Assembly (NCBI GenBank): GCA_000818945.1
Contig: KN805478.1
Location: forward strand, 3,501 to 29,163
Reading direction: 5' to 3'
Length of the DNA stretch: 25,663 bases
Origin: Schizochytrium sp. CCTCC M209059
Taxonomy: Eukaryota > Sar > Bigyra > Thraustochytrida > Thraustochytriidae
Position numbers and translations under genes: made by a program. The notes beneath the pieces are model-generated. The model worked only from the letters and a program-made list of their open reading frames with translations. It was not told the origin of the DNA and searched no databases. Positions within the stretch are counted from its first letter, which is position 1; each line of letters begins with the position of its first letter. Shown piece by piece: positions 18,549 to 25,663 of the stretch.

Positions 18549-19808
18549 ATGGCGGCCGCAGGTGGCGAGATGGGGCGCTTTGGCAGGGCGCTTCAGGCAA
18601 CCAAGCTAGCATGGTACGTGCGTCGCGAGCGACAACCACTTCTTCTCCAACAGAGTGACTGACTGACCGACTGACTGACTGACGCTTTGTCGCCCAGCGA
18701 CCAACTGGCGCCTCTCGTGCGCGAGTTGTATAAGAGCGCAGGCACACTCAACGAGCTCAAAGCAGACGATAGCGTCTTTACCGTAGCCGATGGCCTTGTT
18801 CAGGATCTGCTGACGCGCGCACTTTTGCGCAACGGCGAGGGCTTCAAGGCCATTGTCGGCGAGGAAGACGCGACGAGCACAAACTTGCAGACCCGACCCT
18901 ATACGGTGTCAGGGCTTCGCGTCCCGGAGCAGCTTTTTGAGCGCATTGAGCGCACGCGGGATGCCGTGCAGCTCCTCGGTCGCGAGCTTAGTGCCGCGGG
19001 TGACGCGTCAACTTATAGCGATTGTACCGTCTTCATTGACCCGATTGATGGCACCCGAGAGTTCTCCACCAACCTCGGCGAGCAATGCACCATTCTTGTC
19101 GGTTTTGCGGTTGGCGGACGCCCGACTGCAGGTCTCATGTACAGGCCGATTCCCGATCCGACATCCTGGGCGCTCGGTTGCAAGGAAGAGGGTCTCTTTG
19201 ACGCTTGCTTGGACGAAAGTGCCAGCGTTCGCACCACGACCTCGGCGACCAACTCCCGCGGCCTGCTCACATCAAACGGGCATATTTCACCCTTTTTGGA
19301 GCAAATCATCAACGACATTGCGAAGCAGAATGACGCAACTGCTGCTGACACAAGTGAGCTTCGCGTTCGCGCGGGAGGCGTGGGCAACAAGCTCATGAAT
19401 CTCCTCGAGCACAAGGGCATGTTTTACATTCAAGATCGTGGCGTCTCGCGCTGGGACACCTGCGCGCCACAGGCCGTCATTGAGGCGCGTGGCGGTCTCC
19501 TCGTCAAGTTGTCCTGTCTTCTTGGGGCCGGCAGTCTCGAGTCCTACACGTACGAAAAGATCTCCACAAACCTTGATCTCAATGCTGACTTTCCTGTAGA
19601 GCTCGGAAAATACAACCTTCGCAAGGACGCCGACGCCAAGGGGTCCTGCGCCGACCCACAGGCACAGGCGGCCGCCGTCAACGCTTACTCGAATATCTGC
19701 GGCTTCCTCGCGCTCGACGCCAAGACCGCTACTGATTCGACGCAGCTACAGGGCGTTGTGGACTTGGTACGTGCCGCTGCGGCAAAGGCGCCGCCCACAT
19801 TCACTTAG
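18549..19808 (+). CDS. 3'(2'),5'-bisphosphate nucleotidase (BPNT1-like)
   Basis: Exons 18549-18613 and 18698-19808 join within a TGC codon to give 391 residues. The enzyme belongs to the lithium-sensitive, magnesium-dependent inositol monophosphatase fold; BPNT1 members turn adenosine 3',5'-bisphosphate, a by-product of sulfate use, into AMP. Metal-site motifs are in place: VADG (D53), IVGEED (E77, E78), DPIDGT (136-141) and WDTCAP (274 on, D275). The RAGGVGNKLMNLLE stretch before WDTCAP matches the BPNT1 group better than inositol monophosphatase or INPP1. The protein is longer than human BPNT1 (about 308 residues), with inserts after the GEED motif and at the C-terminus. Without the first exon the large frame begins only at a TTG, which is why the spliced start is preferred. 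The exact substrate is inferred. Confidence 0.88.
18614..18697 (+). other. Intron in BPNT1-like gene
   Basis: The donor is gtacgt and the acceptor is tttgtcgcccag; the length is 84 bp. It contains a (gact)n run at about 18655-18683 that supplies several ctgac branch-point-like sites. Removing it joins MAAAGGEMGRFGRALQATKL to the phosphatase in frame. Confidence 0.85.
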
Positions 19809-20709
19809 ACCTGGTCCAGCAACACACATATCATCGTCGAGACGCGTGGAATGAGGGCTCATTTGCTGCGGTGTCTCTCCTTTCGACAATTGCGCCACCA
19901 CCTTTTCCTCGGACGATCTGTAGCGACGCCAATGAACCTCACGCCATGCGGCTTTGTACCATGGATCAATCGTCAGGCTTTTATGCGCGCACCGTTCACA
20001 CGCAAATGCCCGCTGCTACGCACCCTTTTGCTTGCTCATATATTCAACGGGTTCCACACTATGGACAAGGTTGGGAAGTGCAGTGGGCGGGCTGCATCGA
20101 ACAAAACTGCTTAGACCTACGAGCAGACCCCTTGAGATCAGCATGTATTTTCGTCAAGCAGCTACGAGAGCCGAAGTCGAATACGAGTCCTGCTTGTCCC
20201 CGCTCCGCTCCCATGCAAAGAACGAAAATTCCCTGGCATCAATCTTTGTTTAGGTGGTCTTCTTTTTTAAACTCATGAGGTGACATCACGCTGGGTTTGT
20301 AAGACAATTAAAATGGCTCTTGTTTCCAGCTTGCAGAGGCAGAGCATGCGAAGGATGCAGGCGACGATTCGGTCATGTAGAAAAGTTTGAGCTACCAAAT
20401 TTTTCACAGTTTACAAAGATTGGTTGATTTGGATTGTTGGCAGCACAACAAAAGTTAGAATGCAAATGTCTGGTCGTTGCAGCAAGACCTTGTCGCTGCA
20501 ACAAGACCTTGTCGCTGCAGCAAGACATTGTCGCTGCAGCAAGACATTGTCGCTGCAGCAAGATCTTGTCCCTGCAGCAAGATCTTGTCGCTAGAGATCA
20601 CGTACAAGTACGTTGCGCGCGCGCGTTAGTCATACGACATACACGGATGACATACAGGTTTGCGTCTCGGGAGAAACTCGCAAGGATAAGAAGGCGGCGG
20701 ACCTCTTGA
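19809..20709. other. Intergenic region between BPNT1-like and cenH3 genes
   Basis: These 900 bp lie between two convergent genes. A plus frame at 19961-20278 starting MDQSSGFYARTVHTQ is open but has little GC bias at third positions and no recognisable domain, so I do not call it. The 19-bp minisatellite is listed separately. No RNA gene is seen. Confidence 0.4.
20472..20593. repeat. 19-bp minisatellite, about six units
   Basis: Tandem units of (c/a)ttgtcgctgcagcaaga(c/t). Each carries the palindrome ctgcag, and units with t as the last base form a second one, caagatcttg, across the unit boundary. Units differ by one or two bases only. Confidence 0.9.
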
Positions 20710-21393
20710 TTAGTCTCCACGAATGCGACGTGCGAGCTGAATGTCCCGCACCATGAGTGTAACGCGCTTGGCATGCAAGGCACAGAGGTTTGCGTCTTGA
20801 AAGACGCTTACAAGGTACGCCTCGGCTGCCTCCTGAAGCGCGGTGAGCGCCTCGGACTGCCAGCGGAACTCTTGCGACTGCGTGTATCGCTCCGTTTCCT
20901 CCTTGACGACGCGTGCAAAGGGGAGCTTCTGAATGAGCAAGTTTGTACTCTTTTGGTACCGTTTAATTTCCTTGAGCGCGCGTTCTCCGGGCCGCAAGCG
21001 CTGCACGACGCCAGGGGCCCCGTTACGTCGTGGGGTCCCGCTTTTGCGTCTCTTGCGTAGCGACTGCACACCCGTCGAGAGCATGCGGCCGTATTTGGCG
21101 CGGCGCCCGCTTCCACTGCGCGCCGAGAGGCTGCTGGCGCCACTGGCGAGGCTGCGGAGGCCGCTCTGCGCGCTCTGCGCGCTCTGCGCGCTCGCGGGCC
21201 TGCTGCGCACGCTCCCGGGCCCGCTGCGCGGCGTTGCCGTTGCATTGCGACGCACTCGCGTGGGCGTGCGCACGAGGCGTCTCTCTTCTTCCTCGTCCCC
21301 CTCGCTGTCGGTCTCTGCTGCGCGGCCGCGAGCCCGTCCTGCTGCCGCCGCCTCGCCCGCGCGCCCGGCTGCGCGCGCGCCCCGCGACGCCAT
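20710..21393 (-). CDS. Centromeric histone H3 variant (CENP-A/cenH3)
   Basis: A 227-residue protein whose last 100 residues are a histone H3 fold: ALKEIKRYQKSTNLLIQKLP (alpha-N), FRWQSEALTALQEAAEAYLV (loop 1 into alpha-2), then DANLCALHAKRVTLMVRDIQ and LARRIRG. Loop 1 is two residues longer than in canonical H3 and has the same length as in human CENP-A, with the tryptophan typical of cenH3 (FRW against FNW). The residue after the loop and the rest of alpha-2 also follow the CENP-A pattern. The N-terminal tail of about 125 residues is unlike H3 and lacks the ARTKQ start; it is rich in Arg, Ala and Ser, with an acidic patch (SEGDEEEE) and a SAQSAQSAQ run. cenH3 replaces H3 in centromeric nucleosomes and directs kinetochore assembly. 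I chose the ATG at 21393; the frame is open further up to 21600 but would overlap the next gene. Confidence 0.92.
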   Translation of the reverse strand: MASRGARAAGRAGEAAAAGRARGRAAETDSEGDEEEERRLVRTPTRVRRNATATPRSGPGSVRSRPASAQSAQSAQSGLRSLASGASSLSARSGSGRRAKYGRMLSTGVQSLRKRRKSGTPRRNGAPGVVQRLRPGERALKEIKRYQKSTNLLIQKLPFARVVKEETERYTQSQEFRWQSEALTALQEAAEAYLVSVFQDANLCALHAKRVTLMVRDIQLARRIRGD

Positions 21394-21442
21394 CTCGCCC
21401 GCAACAACTCTCGTCTGCGTTCTCGCTTTGCTTGACAAATCT

Positions 21443-21739
21443 CTAACTTTTTTTCCCCTCGTGTTTGTACACATTGATGACCTTCTTGGTGGTCCTATCG
21501 CGTCTATACCACCTCTTCGACTTTCCAATGGCGGATTCCACGGCTTTGATATTCCGGCTGATGTACGCCCTGAGGTCCAACCACCTATCCAGCTGATCAT
21601 GCAGTTCCACTATTTCTAGCGGCAGGTGTGACGTCTGAGGCTTCGGGAGCCGGTCGATGTCTTTTCTCACCCGTTTCACGCGCCTCTCCAAGCGCCGGAT
21701 TTTCTTTTCATCGAGCGGAGCCCTCGGGATGAAGCGCAT
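21443..21739 (-). CDS. Small basic helical protein, hypothetical
   Basis: A 98-residue protein starting MRFIPRAPLDEKKIRRLERR. It is strongly basic at both ends, with a predicted helical or coiled-coil centre (VELHDQLDRWLDLRAY). Its stop lies only 49 bp upstream of the cenH3 ATG on the same strand. Its leader is an A/G-rich run of about 60 bases directly before the ATG. Codon use is mixed, unlike the genes to its right. I recognise no family. The tight spacing to cenH3 suggests either a shared transcript or very compact gene ends. It is divergent from the membrane-protein gene at 22013. Confidence 0.55.
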   Translation of the reverse strand: MRFIPRAPLDEKKIRRLERRVKRVRKDIDRLPKPQTSHLPLEIVELHDQLDRWLDLRAYISRNIKAVESAIGKSKRWYRRDRTTKKVINVYKHEGKKS

Positions 21740-22012
21740 TTTTTCCTTTTTTTTCTCCCCCTTTTTTCCCTTTCCTTTTTGCTTTTTTCTCTGCGAGATA
21801 AAAAAGAAAGTTCTTCTTTTCACCCCCCTCTCCATGTTTTTTTCTTGTTACCGCTTTCAGCTGGACGAGTGTTGGGCCGACCTGGCGTGGTGGGGTCTGA
21901 TCTGGACGAGCCTGGCGTGGATCGGCATATCGCTGGCGTCGGTTTTGCCCTCGGTTTTGCCCTCGGTTTTGCCCTCGGTTTTTGCCAGGGCCTCCTCGGC
22001 AAACAAAAAAGC
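21740..22012. promoter_or_regulatory. Divergent intergenic region with 12-bp repeat
   Basis: It holds the leader of the minus-strand basic-protein gene (a long C/T run on the plus strand, 21740-21800) and the upstream region of the membrane-protein gene at 22013. A 12-bp unit, tcggttttgccc, repeats about four times at 21939-21986. Just before it, ctggacgag...cctggcgtgg occurs twice (about 21861 and 21903). Confidence 0.5.
21939..21986. repeat. 12-bp tandem repeat tcggttttgccc
   Basis: Three exact units and a fourth with one extra t and a shortened end, 27 bp upstream of the ATG at 22013. Confidence 0.9.
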
Positions 22013-23370
22013 ATGGCCAGTGCAAATGACGGCGCCGAGATCACGTGCGACAACCTCGGCTTCATCCGCGGCTGCGTCGCGGGGAGCGTGAACCTGGGCC
22101 TGGCCATGTTCGACAGCGTCACGATGCTCCCCGTGCTGATCTGGATCATCGTGCTCATGTTCAGCGGTCTGAAGCGCATGACGCGGACGCAGACCCTCTT
22201 CGGGACCACCTTCCGCTTCTACAGGGGCATCGGCGGGCTCTGGGGCTCGGGCGCGACCCGGCGCGCGGGCTCGGTCGTCCTGGACGCGTACTCCAACTCG
22301 GGCTTCGCCTCGAGCTGGACGGGCGTCGCGGTGACCTTCTCGTCCTTCTCCGCGACCATGGCGCTCTACAACCGGCTGTACGAGGACCCGGACGCCCTGC
22401 TGGTACTCATCATCCTGGGCGGCATCTCGCTCTTCGCGACCAAGTTCGGCGTCTTCAACCTGCCCATGCTGGACTCGGTCGCGGCGGGCGTCTTCCCGGC
22501 GACGGTCCTCCTGCTCCTCGTGTACCTGAGCGACGCGCTGACGGTCTACGACGACAACTACGTGGGCTCCTTCCTGGGCACCTTCTTCATCCTCTTCATC
22601 GCTCCGCCATCGCCTACTACGGCACGGCCAGCACCGACGAGGATGAGGCCTACTGGTATGGCGCGCGCGGCGGCGGCGGCGGCGTGCGCGGTCCCACCGG
22701 TTACCATAACGCTCATAGCGGCGGTTTCGGTTTCGGCCCTGGCGCCGGCCAGGGCGGTCATAGCGGCGGCAACGTGGCGCGCGCGAACCAGGGCAAGCTG
22801 CATACCTGGAGCAACTGGTACTCGGCCAAGTACAGGGCGCTATGGCGCGCCAAGTTTGGCCCCGGCGTGCCGCCCTCCTTCCTGGGCGAGGACATGCGGG
22901 AGGCCCTCTCGCAGCTGAACACGAACTTGGGCATCGCGACGCAGAAGGAGGACGTGCAAGCCGCCGCCGAGGCTGCGGTCAACGCGCGCGACGACCCCAG
23001 AGGCGGGCCCGGCGACGGTCTTTATCAAGGCCCCCCTTTTCCTGCTCAGCAGCAGCAAGGCCCTGGCGCGGCCGAGCGGCTCGCAGCTCGAGGCAACAAC
23101 AACCACGCCGGGGGCTCGGCCGGGGGCGCGGCCGGGGGCGCGGCCGGGGGCGCGGCCGGGGCAGCAACTGCAGCAACTGCAGCCCCTCCCCTTCCCAGGT
23201 GGGATGACGCCCCGCTTCCTCCCGCCATCGATGATCCTCCCCTCGGAAACATGGACATGGACGCATACCTTGGCATGCCCCCTCCTCCGGCACTCCCGGG
23301 GATCGACGAGGCCTTGATCGCGGGCGGCATCCCCCCGGACGAAATATTGGTCCCGATGGCGCCCTTTTGA
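22013..23370 (+). CDS. Multi-pass membrane protein, Gly-rich tail, frameshifted
   Basis: The frame from the ATG at 22013 (MASANDGAEITCDNLGF) encodes several hydrophobic segments (about residues 30-51, 129-147, 156-175 and 184-200) and reaches FFILFIA at 22603. There it becomes Pro/Arg-rich, while the -1 frame takes over with AIAYYGTASTDEDEAYWYG and stays coding-like to the stop at 23370. Adding one base near 22600-22605 would join them into a protein of about 452 residues. The second part is hydrophilic, with Gly-rich and AGGAAGGAAGG runs, a Trp/Tyr-rich patch (WSNWYSAKYRALWRAKFG) and a Pro/Asp-rich C-terminus. Codons end almost always in G or C across both parts, supporting one gene. The break may be a sequence error, a young mutation or a frameshift signal; no obvious intron explains it. 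No family is recognised. Confidence 0.65.
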
Positions 23371-23636
23371 ATTCGCGCGCGGTCTGATTTATTTATTTAT
23401 TTCTGTCGCGAGTGAGTGACGTGGGAAAAGGAGGGGGGAAAGGGTTTGACGAGCGAGCGAGCGAGCGAGCGAGCGAAAAGGAAGAAGAAGAAGAAGAAGA
23501 AGAAGAAAAAACACCGCCACCGCAACAACCACAACAACCAAAAAACAAAAAAAGGAGGTGCTCTTTTTTTCACTATCCTCTCTTTTCTCTCACTTCTTTT
23601 TTTCGAACTCGCTTCACTTCACTTCACTTCAAGACC
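23371..23636 (+). promoter_or_regulatory. Upstream region of membrane gene at 23637
   Basis: It starts with an AT-rich tttatttatttattt run, then has (gagc)n at 23451-23476, (gaa)n at 23480-23508, an A/C-rich stretch and a pyrimidine-rich stretch ending in three or four cttca units directly before the ATG. This density of simple repeats suggests a promoter/leader, not coding sequence. Confidence 0.45.
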
Positions 23637-24338
23637 ATGGGCATCATCATCTCGAGCCTCGGCGACTACTGGGACACGCATCTCATGATGACGGCCCAGC
23701 AGGAGATCCACTTCCGCTTCGATTACCTGAGCAACCTGCAGCGCGCGCAGGCGTGGGGCCAGATGCAGGCACAGGCGCAGGCGGGCACCCTGGGCCTGGC
23801 CTACGCCGGCACGGGCGCCACCGCCGCCATGGGCACAGGGGCGGGGCGGGGTTTTGGCTACGGCTACGGTTTCTGGCAGTCGGTGAACAACGCCCTGTAC
23901 GGCCTGGGTTTCTTCATGATCGCCCTGGGCGCCATGACCACGGCCGTGGGTGTCTTCATGAACCTGGAGCCGGAGGTCCTCTTCGGCTCGCTCTGGATCT
24001 TCCTGTCCTTCTTCTCGCACCACATCATGTTCAACACGCATTTCGGGCAGACCCAGCTCATGTACGGGACCCTGCCGATGTGGGCCATCGTCGGCGGCGG
24101 CGTGGTCGCGGGCGTGCTCGGTTTTGGCGTCTACAACGCCTACCGCGACGCGGAGGAGACGCAGGTGACGCGCATGGCGATCGGCGTGGCCTCGGGCCTC
24201 GTCGCGGTCGCCTTTCTCAGCCTGGGCGGCATGCACATGACGCGCCGCGGCCCGAAGCAGCCCGCACGGGGCGCGGGGGCAGGCGCCGCTGCGGGCCTTC
24301 CGTGCGCCGGCGTCGTCCCGCAGCATGCCGTGATGTAA
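23637..24338 (+). CDS. Four-pass membrane protein, possibly myristoylated
   Basis: A 233-residue protein in a strong start context (agaccATGG). It begins MGIIISSLGD, with Gly2 and Ser6 as in N-myristoylation signals. A Gln/Ala-rich helix (about 38-50) and a Gly/Tyr-rich stretch (GRGFGYGYGFW, 70-80) follow. Four hydrophobic segments lie at about 84-107, 113-133, 145-167 and 180-199. The C-terminus is basic, then Gly/Ala-rich. Nearly every codon ends in G or C. The gene follows the frameshifted membrane gene by 266 bp on the same strand. I recognise no family. Confidence 0.75.
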   Translation: MGIIISSLGDYWDTHLMMTAQQEIHFRFDYLSNLQRAQAWGQMQAQAQAGTLGLAYAGTGATAAMGTGAGRGFGYGYGFWQSVNNALYGLGFFMIALGAMTTAVGVFMNLEPEVLFGSLWIFLSFFSHHIMFNTHFGQTQLMYGTLPMWAIVGGGVVAGVLGFGVYNAYRDAEETQVTRMAIGVASGLVAVAFLSLGGMHMTRRGPKQPARGAGAGAAAGLPCAGVVPQHAVM

Positions 24339-24589
24339 AGAAAAAAGTAAACCGGAGTAATATCTAATTGATGCTTGAAAGGTTTTCAGGCGCTGGAAGG
24401 GAAGGGAAAAAGGAAAAAAGGGGGGAGGGGGAAGAGAGAGAGAGAGAGAGGAAACCTTGGCTCGTTTTTTTACTTTGGTTTTTTGTGATTTTTGGTTTTC
24501 TTTTCTCGTTCCCGAGAATAGAAGGATCAATTCAAATTTCAAGGGCGAGAGAAGAAAAAGATAGAGAGGAAAAAACAAAAACCAAAAAC
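24339..24589 (+). promoter_or_regulatory. Purine-rich upstream region of gene at 24590
   Basis: It includes a long G/A-rich run (about 24397-24452, with a GA tract) and a T-rich run at about 24465-24505, then a purine-rich leader ending in aaaaaacaaaaaccaaaaac directly before the ATG. No separate gene is seen. Confidence 0.45.
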
Positions 24590-24964
24590 ATGACCAGCGG
24601 CGGCGGTGGTCCTTGCCCGCGGGCGGGTGTGCATTCGACGATGTCCACGACAGGGGGCAACTTCATCTTCATGCTCGGCATGGCCGGCATGGGCCTTGCC
24701 ATGGCCATGTTCATCGACGCGCGCGCGCCCATCAAGGTCAAAGAGGCCCGCGATCAACTTCTCGCAGGACAAGAGGAGAAAGCGGGGGAGGAAGAGGAAG
24801 ACCAAGGCCTGAAGCAAGGTCCGGTGCAGAAGCTGGCGGTAGAAGAAGCAGAGGATGATGATGATGATGATGATGATGGCAATGATGATTTCGACACCGC
24901 GAGCCTCTCGAGCAGGTCCTCTTCTTCTTCTTCTTCTTCTTCTTCTTCGAGCAGCAGCAGCAGC

Positions 24965-25000
<36 letters not shown>

Positions 25001-25486
25001 GGTGGTGAAGATGACGATGACATGGGGCTCGAGATCGTCGACGTTTCTCCCGGCGCCCCGGACCTCGAGGAAGTGCTCATCTACCCGCCGAGCCGGAAGG
25101 AGCTCAAGAAGATGCATCGAAAGCGAAAGAAGTGGAACAAGCGCAAGCTCACGTGCAAGGGCGTGCCTCTCGGCAGCAGCAAAAGCAGCACACCGCAGGA
25201 GGCGAAGAGCGAGCGCATGGAGGGTGAGACCGACGAGGCGTTCTACCGCCGCATGTACCTTGCCTCGCGCAAGAACTATACCGAGGCCTACAACGCCGCG
25301 CAACCGGACCACTCCTACACCGGCGACGGCTCCGAGTGGTCCAAGCGCCTGTACTTTATCAAGGAGGCCTACCGCCGCGCACGGGAGGCAGTCCCCATCG
25401 ACCCCATGATCATGACCCGCGCCCGCGCTTTTCCCGCCTCGGACGCATCCTCCGTCAGCAGCCTCGACAGCCTCGATAGCAAGTAG
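24590..25486 (+). CDS. Single-pass membrane protein with Asp and Ser runs
   Basis: A 298-residue protein. A Gly-rich N-terminus is followed by one Met-rich hydrophobic segment (FIFMLGMAGMGLAMAMFI, about 25-42). Then come a charged region with an eight-Asp run (about 89-96), two Ser runs (about 110-137) separated by a Gly, and a basic patch (ELKKMHRKRKKWNKRK, about 171-186). A more ordinary C-terminal part follows (DEAFYRRMYLASRKNYTEAY, then WSKRLYFIKEAYRRAREAVP) that looks helical and may be a folded domain. The Asp and Ser runs come from gat and agc/tct microsatellites, so their lengths may vary between strains. Codon use matches the two genes to its left. No family is recognised. Confidence 0.7.
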
Positions 25487-25663
25487 AAAGTAAAAGTGAA
25501 AACATCATTTATGATGATGGTGATGATGATGATGATGATGATGATGAAGGAGAAAAGGGCGCGGCGCTCTTGCTGTCGCTCTTGCTGCTGCCGCTCTTGC
25601 TGCTGCTGCTGCTGCTGCTGCTGCGCGGGAGAGAGGGCAGCAACGAGCGCCAGGACTTCCTCT
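25487..25663. repeat. (GAT)n and (CTG)n microsatellites at right edge
   Basis: A gat/atg run lies at 25511-25548 and a ctg run at about 25598-25624. On the minus strand the right end reads EEVLALVAALSPAQ followed by a Gln run and QQERQQQERQQERR-like repeats, so the 3' part of another minus-strand gene might enter here. The window ends before this can be judged. Confidence 0.6.

Noticed and set aside
18687..18697. TTG start for the BPNT1-like gene
   Set aside because: A spliced upstream exon with a good donor, acceptor and phase gives a normal ATG start.
19871..20278. Plus-strand frame of 135 codons between BPNT1-like and cenH3
   Set aside because: Composition is protein-like in places (VPHYGQGWEVQWAG), but there is no third-position GC bias, no domain and no clear start signal; left as intergenic.
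23558..24367. Second plus frame of 269 codons over the membrane gene at 23637
   Set aside because: It is a His/Arg/Gly/Pro-rich shadow created by the extreme GC3 of the real frame, which has membrane segments and a strong start context.

Overview
This is a nuclear segment of a GC-rich, intron-poor unicellular eukaryote. Two short GT-AG introns are well supported (157 and 84 bp). The gene set (a plant/protist-type calcium-dependent protein kinase, a BUD32 kinase, an ARMC1 homologue, a CENP-A-type histone H3 and a TIR-NACHT-WD40 protein), together with abundant simple repeats, fits a stramenopile, most likely a thraustochytrid. The lineage is inferred from gene content only; no rRNA or other marker is present.

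Layout. Positions 1-4377 hold no convincing intact gene. They contain two diverged, broken copies of a P-loop NTPase on the minus strand, a small cysteine-rich reading frame between them, and simple repeats. Positions 4378-8106 encode a 1242-residue STAND protein with two TIR/TIR-like domains, a NACHT-type NTPase and six near-uniform WD40 repeats plus a closing blade. This is the architecture of an innate-immunity or allorecognition receptor and is the most striking gene here. Positions 8107-10795 are mostly non-coding, with a 15-bp minisatellite and a small ambiguous coding region. Positions 10796-21393 are a normal housekeeping block: CDPK, BUD32 kinase (one intron), a tail-anchored acidic coiled-coil protein next to a 315-bp assembly gap, ARMC1 (minus), a BPNT1-type phosphatase (one intron, divergent from ARMC1) and cenH3 (minus).

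Positions 21443-25663 look different. A 98-residue basic protein on the minus strand is followed by three plus-strand genes for unrecognised membrane proteins. All four have purine-rich or otherwise low-complexity leaders. The three plus-strand genes use almost exclusively G/C-ending codons, unlike the genes to the left. The first is interrupted by an apparent single-base frameshift. This block may be a recently acquired cassette or a set of very highly expressed lineage-specific genes; the sequence alone does not decide.

The housekeeping genes share no obvious pathway. The ARMC1/BPNT1 pair may share a divergent promoter.
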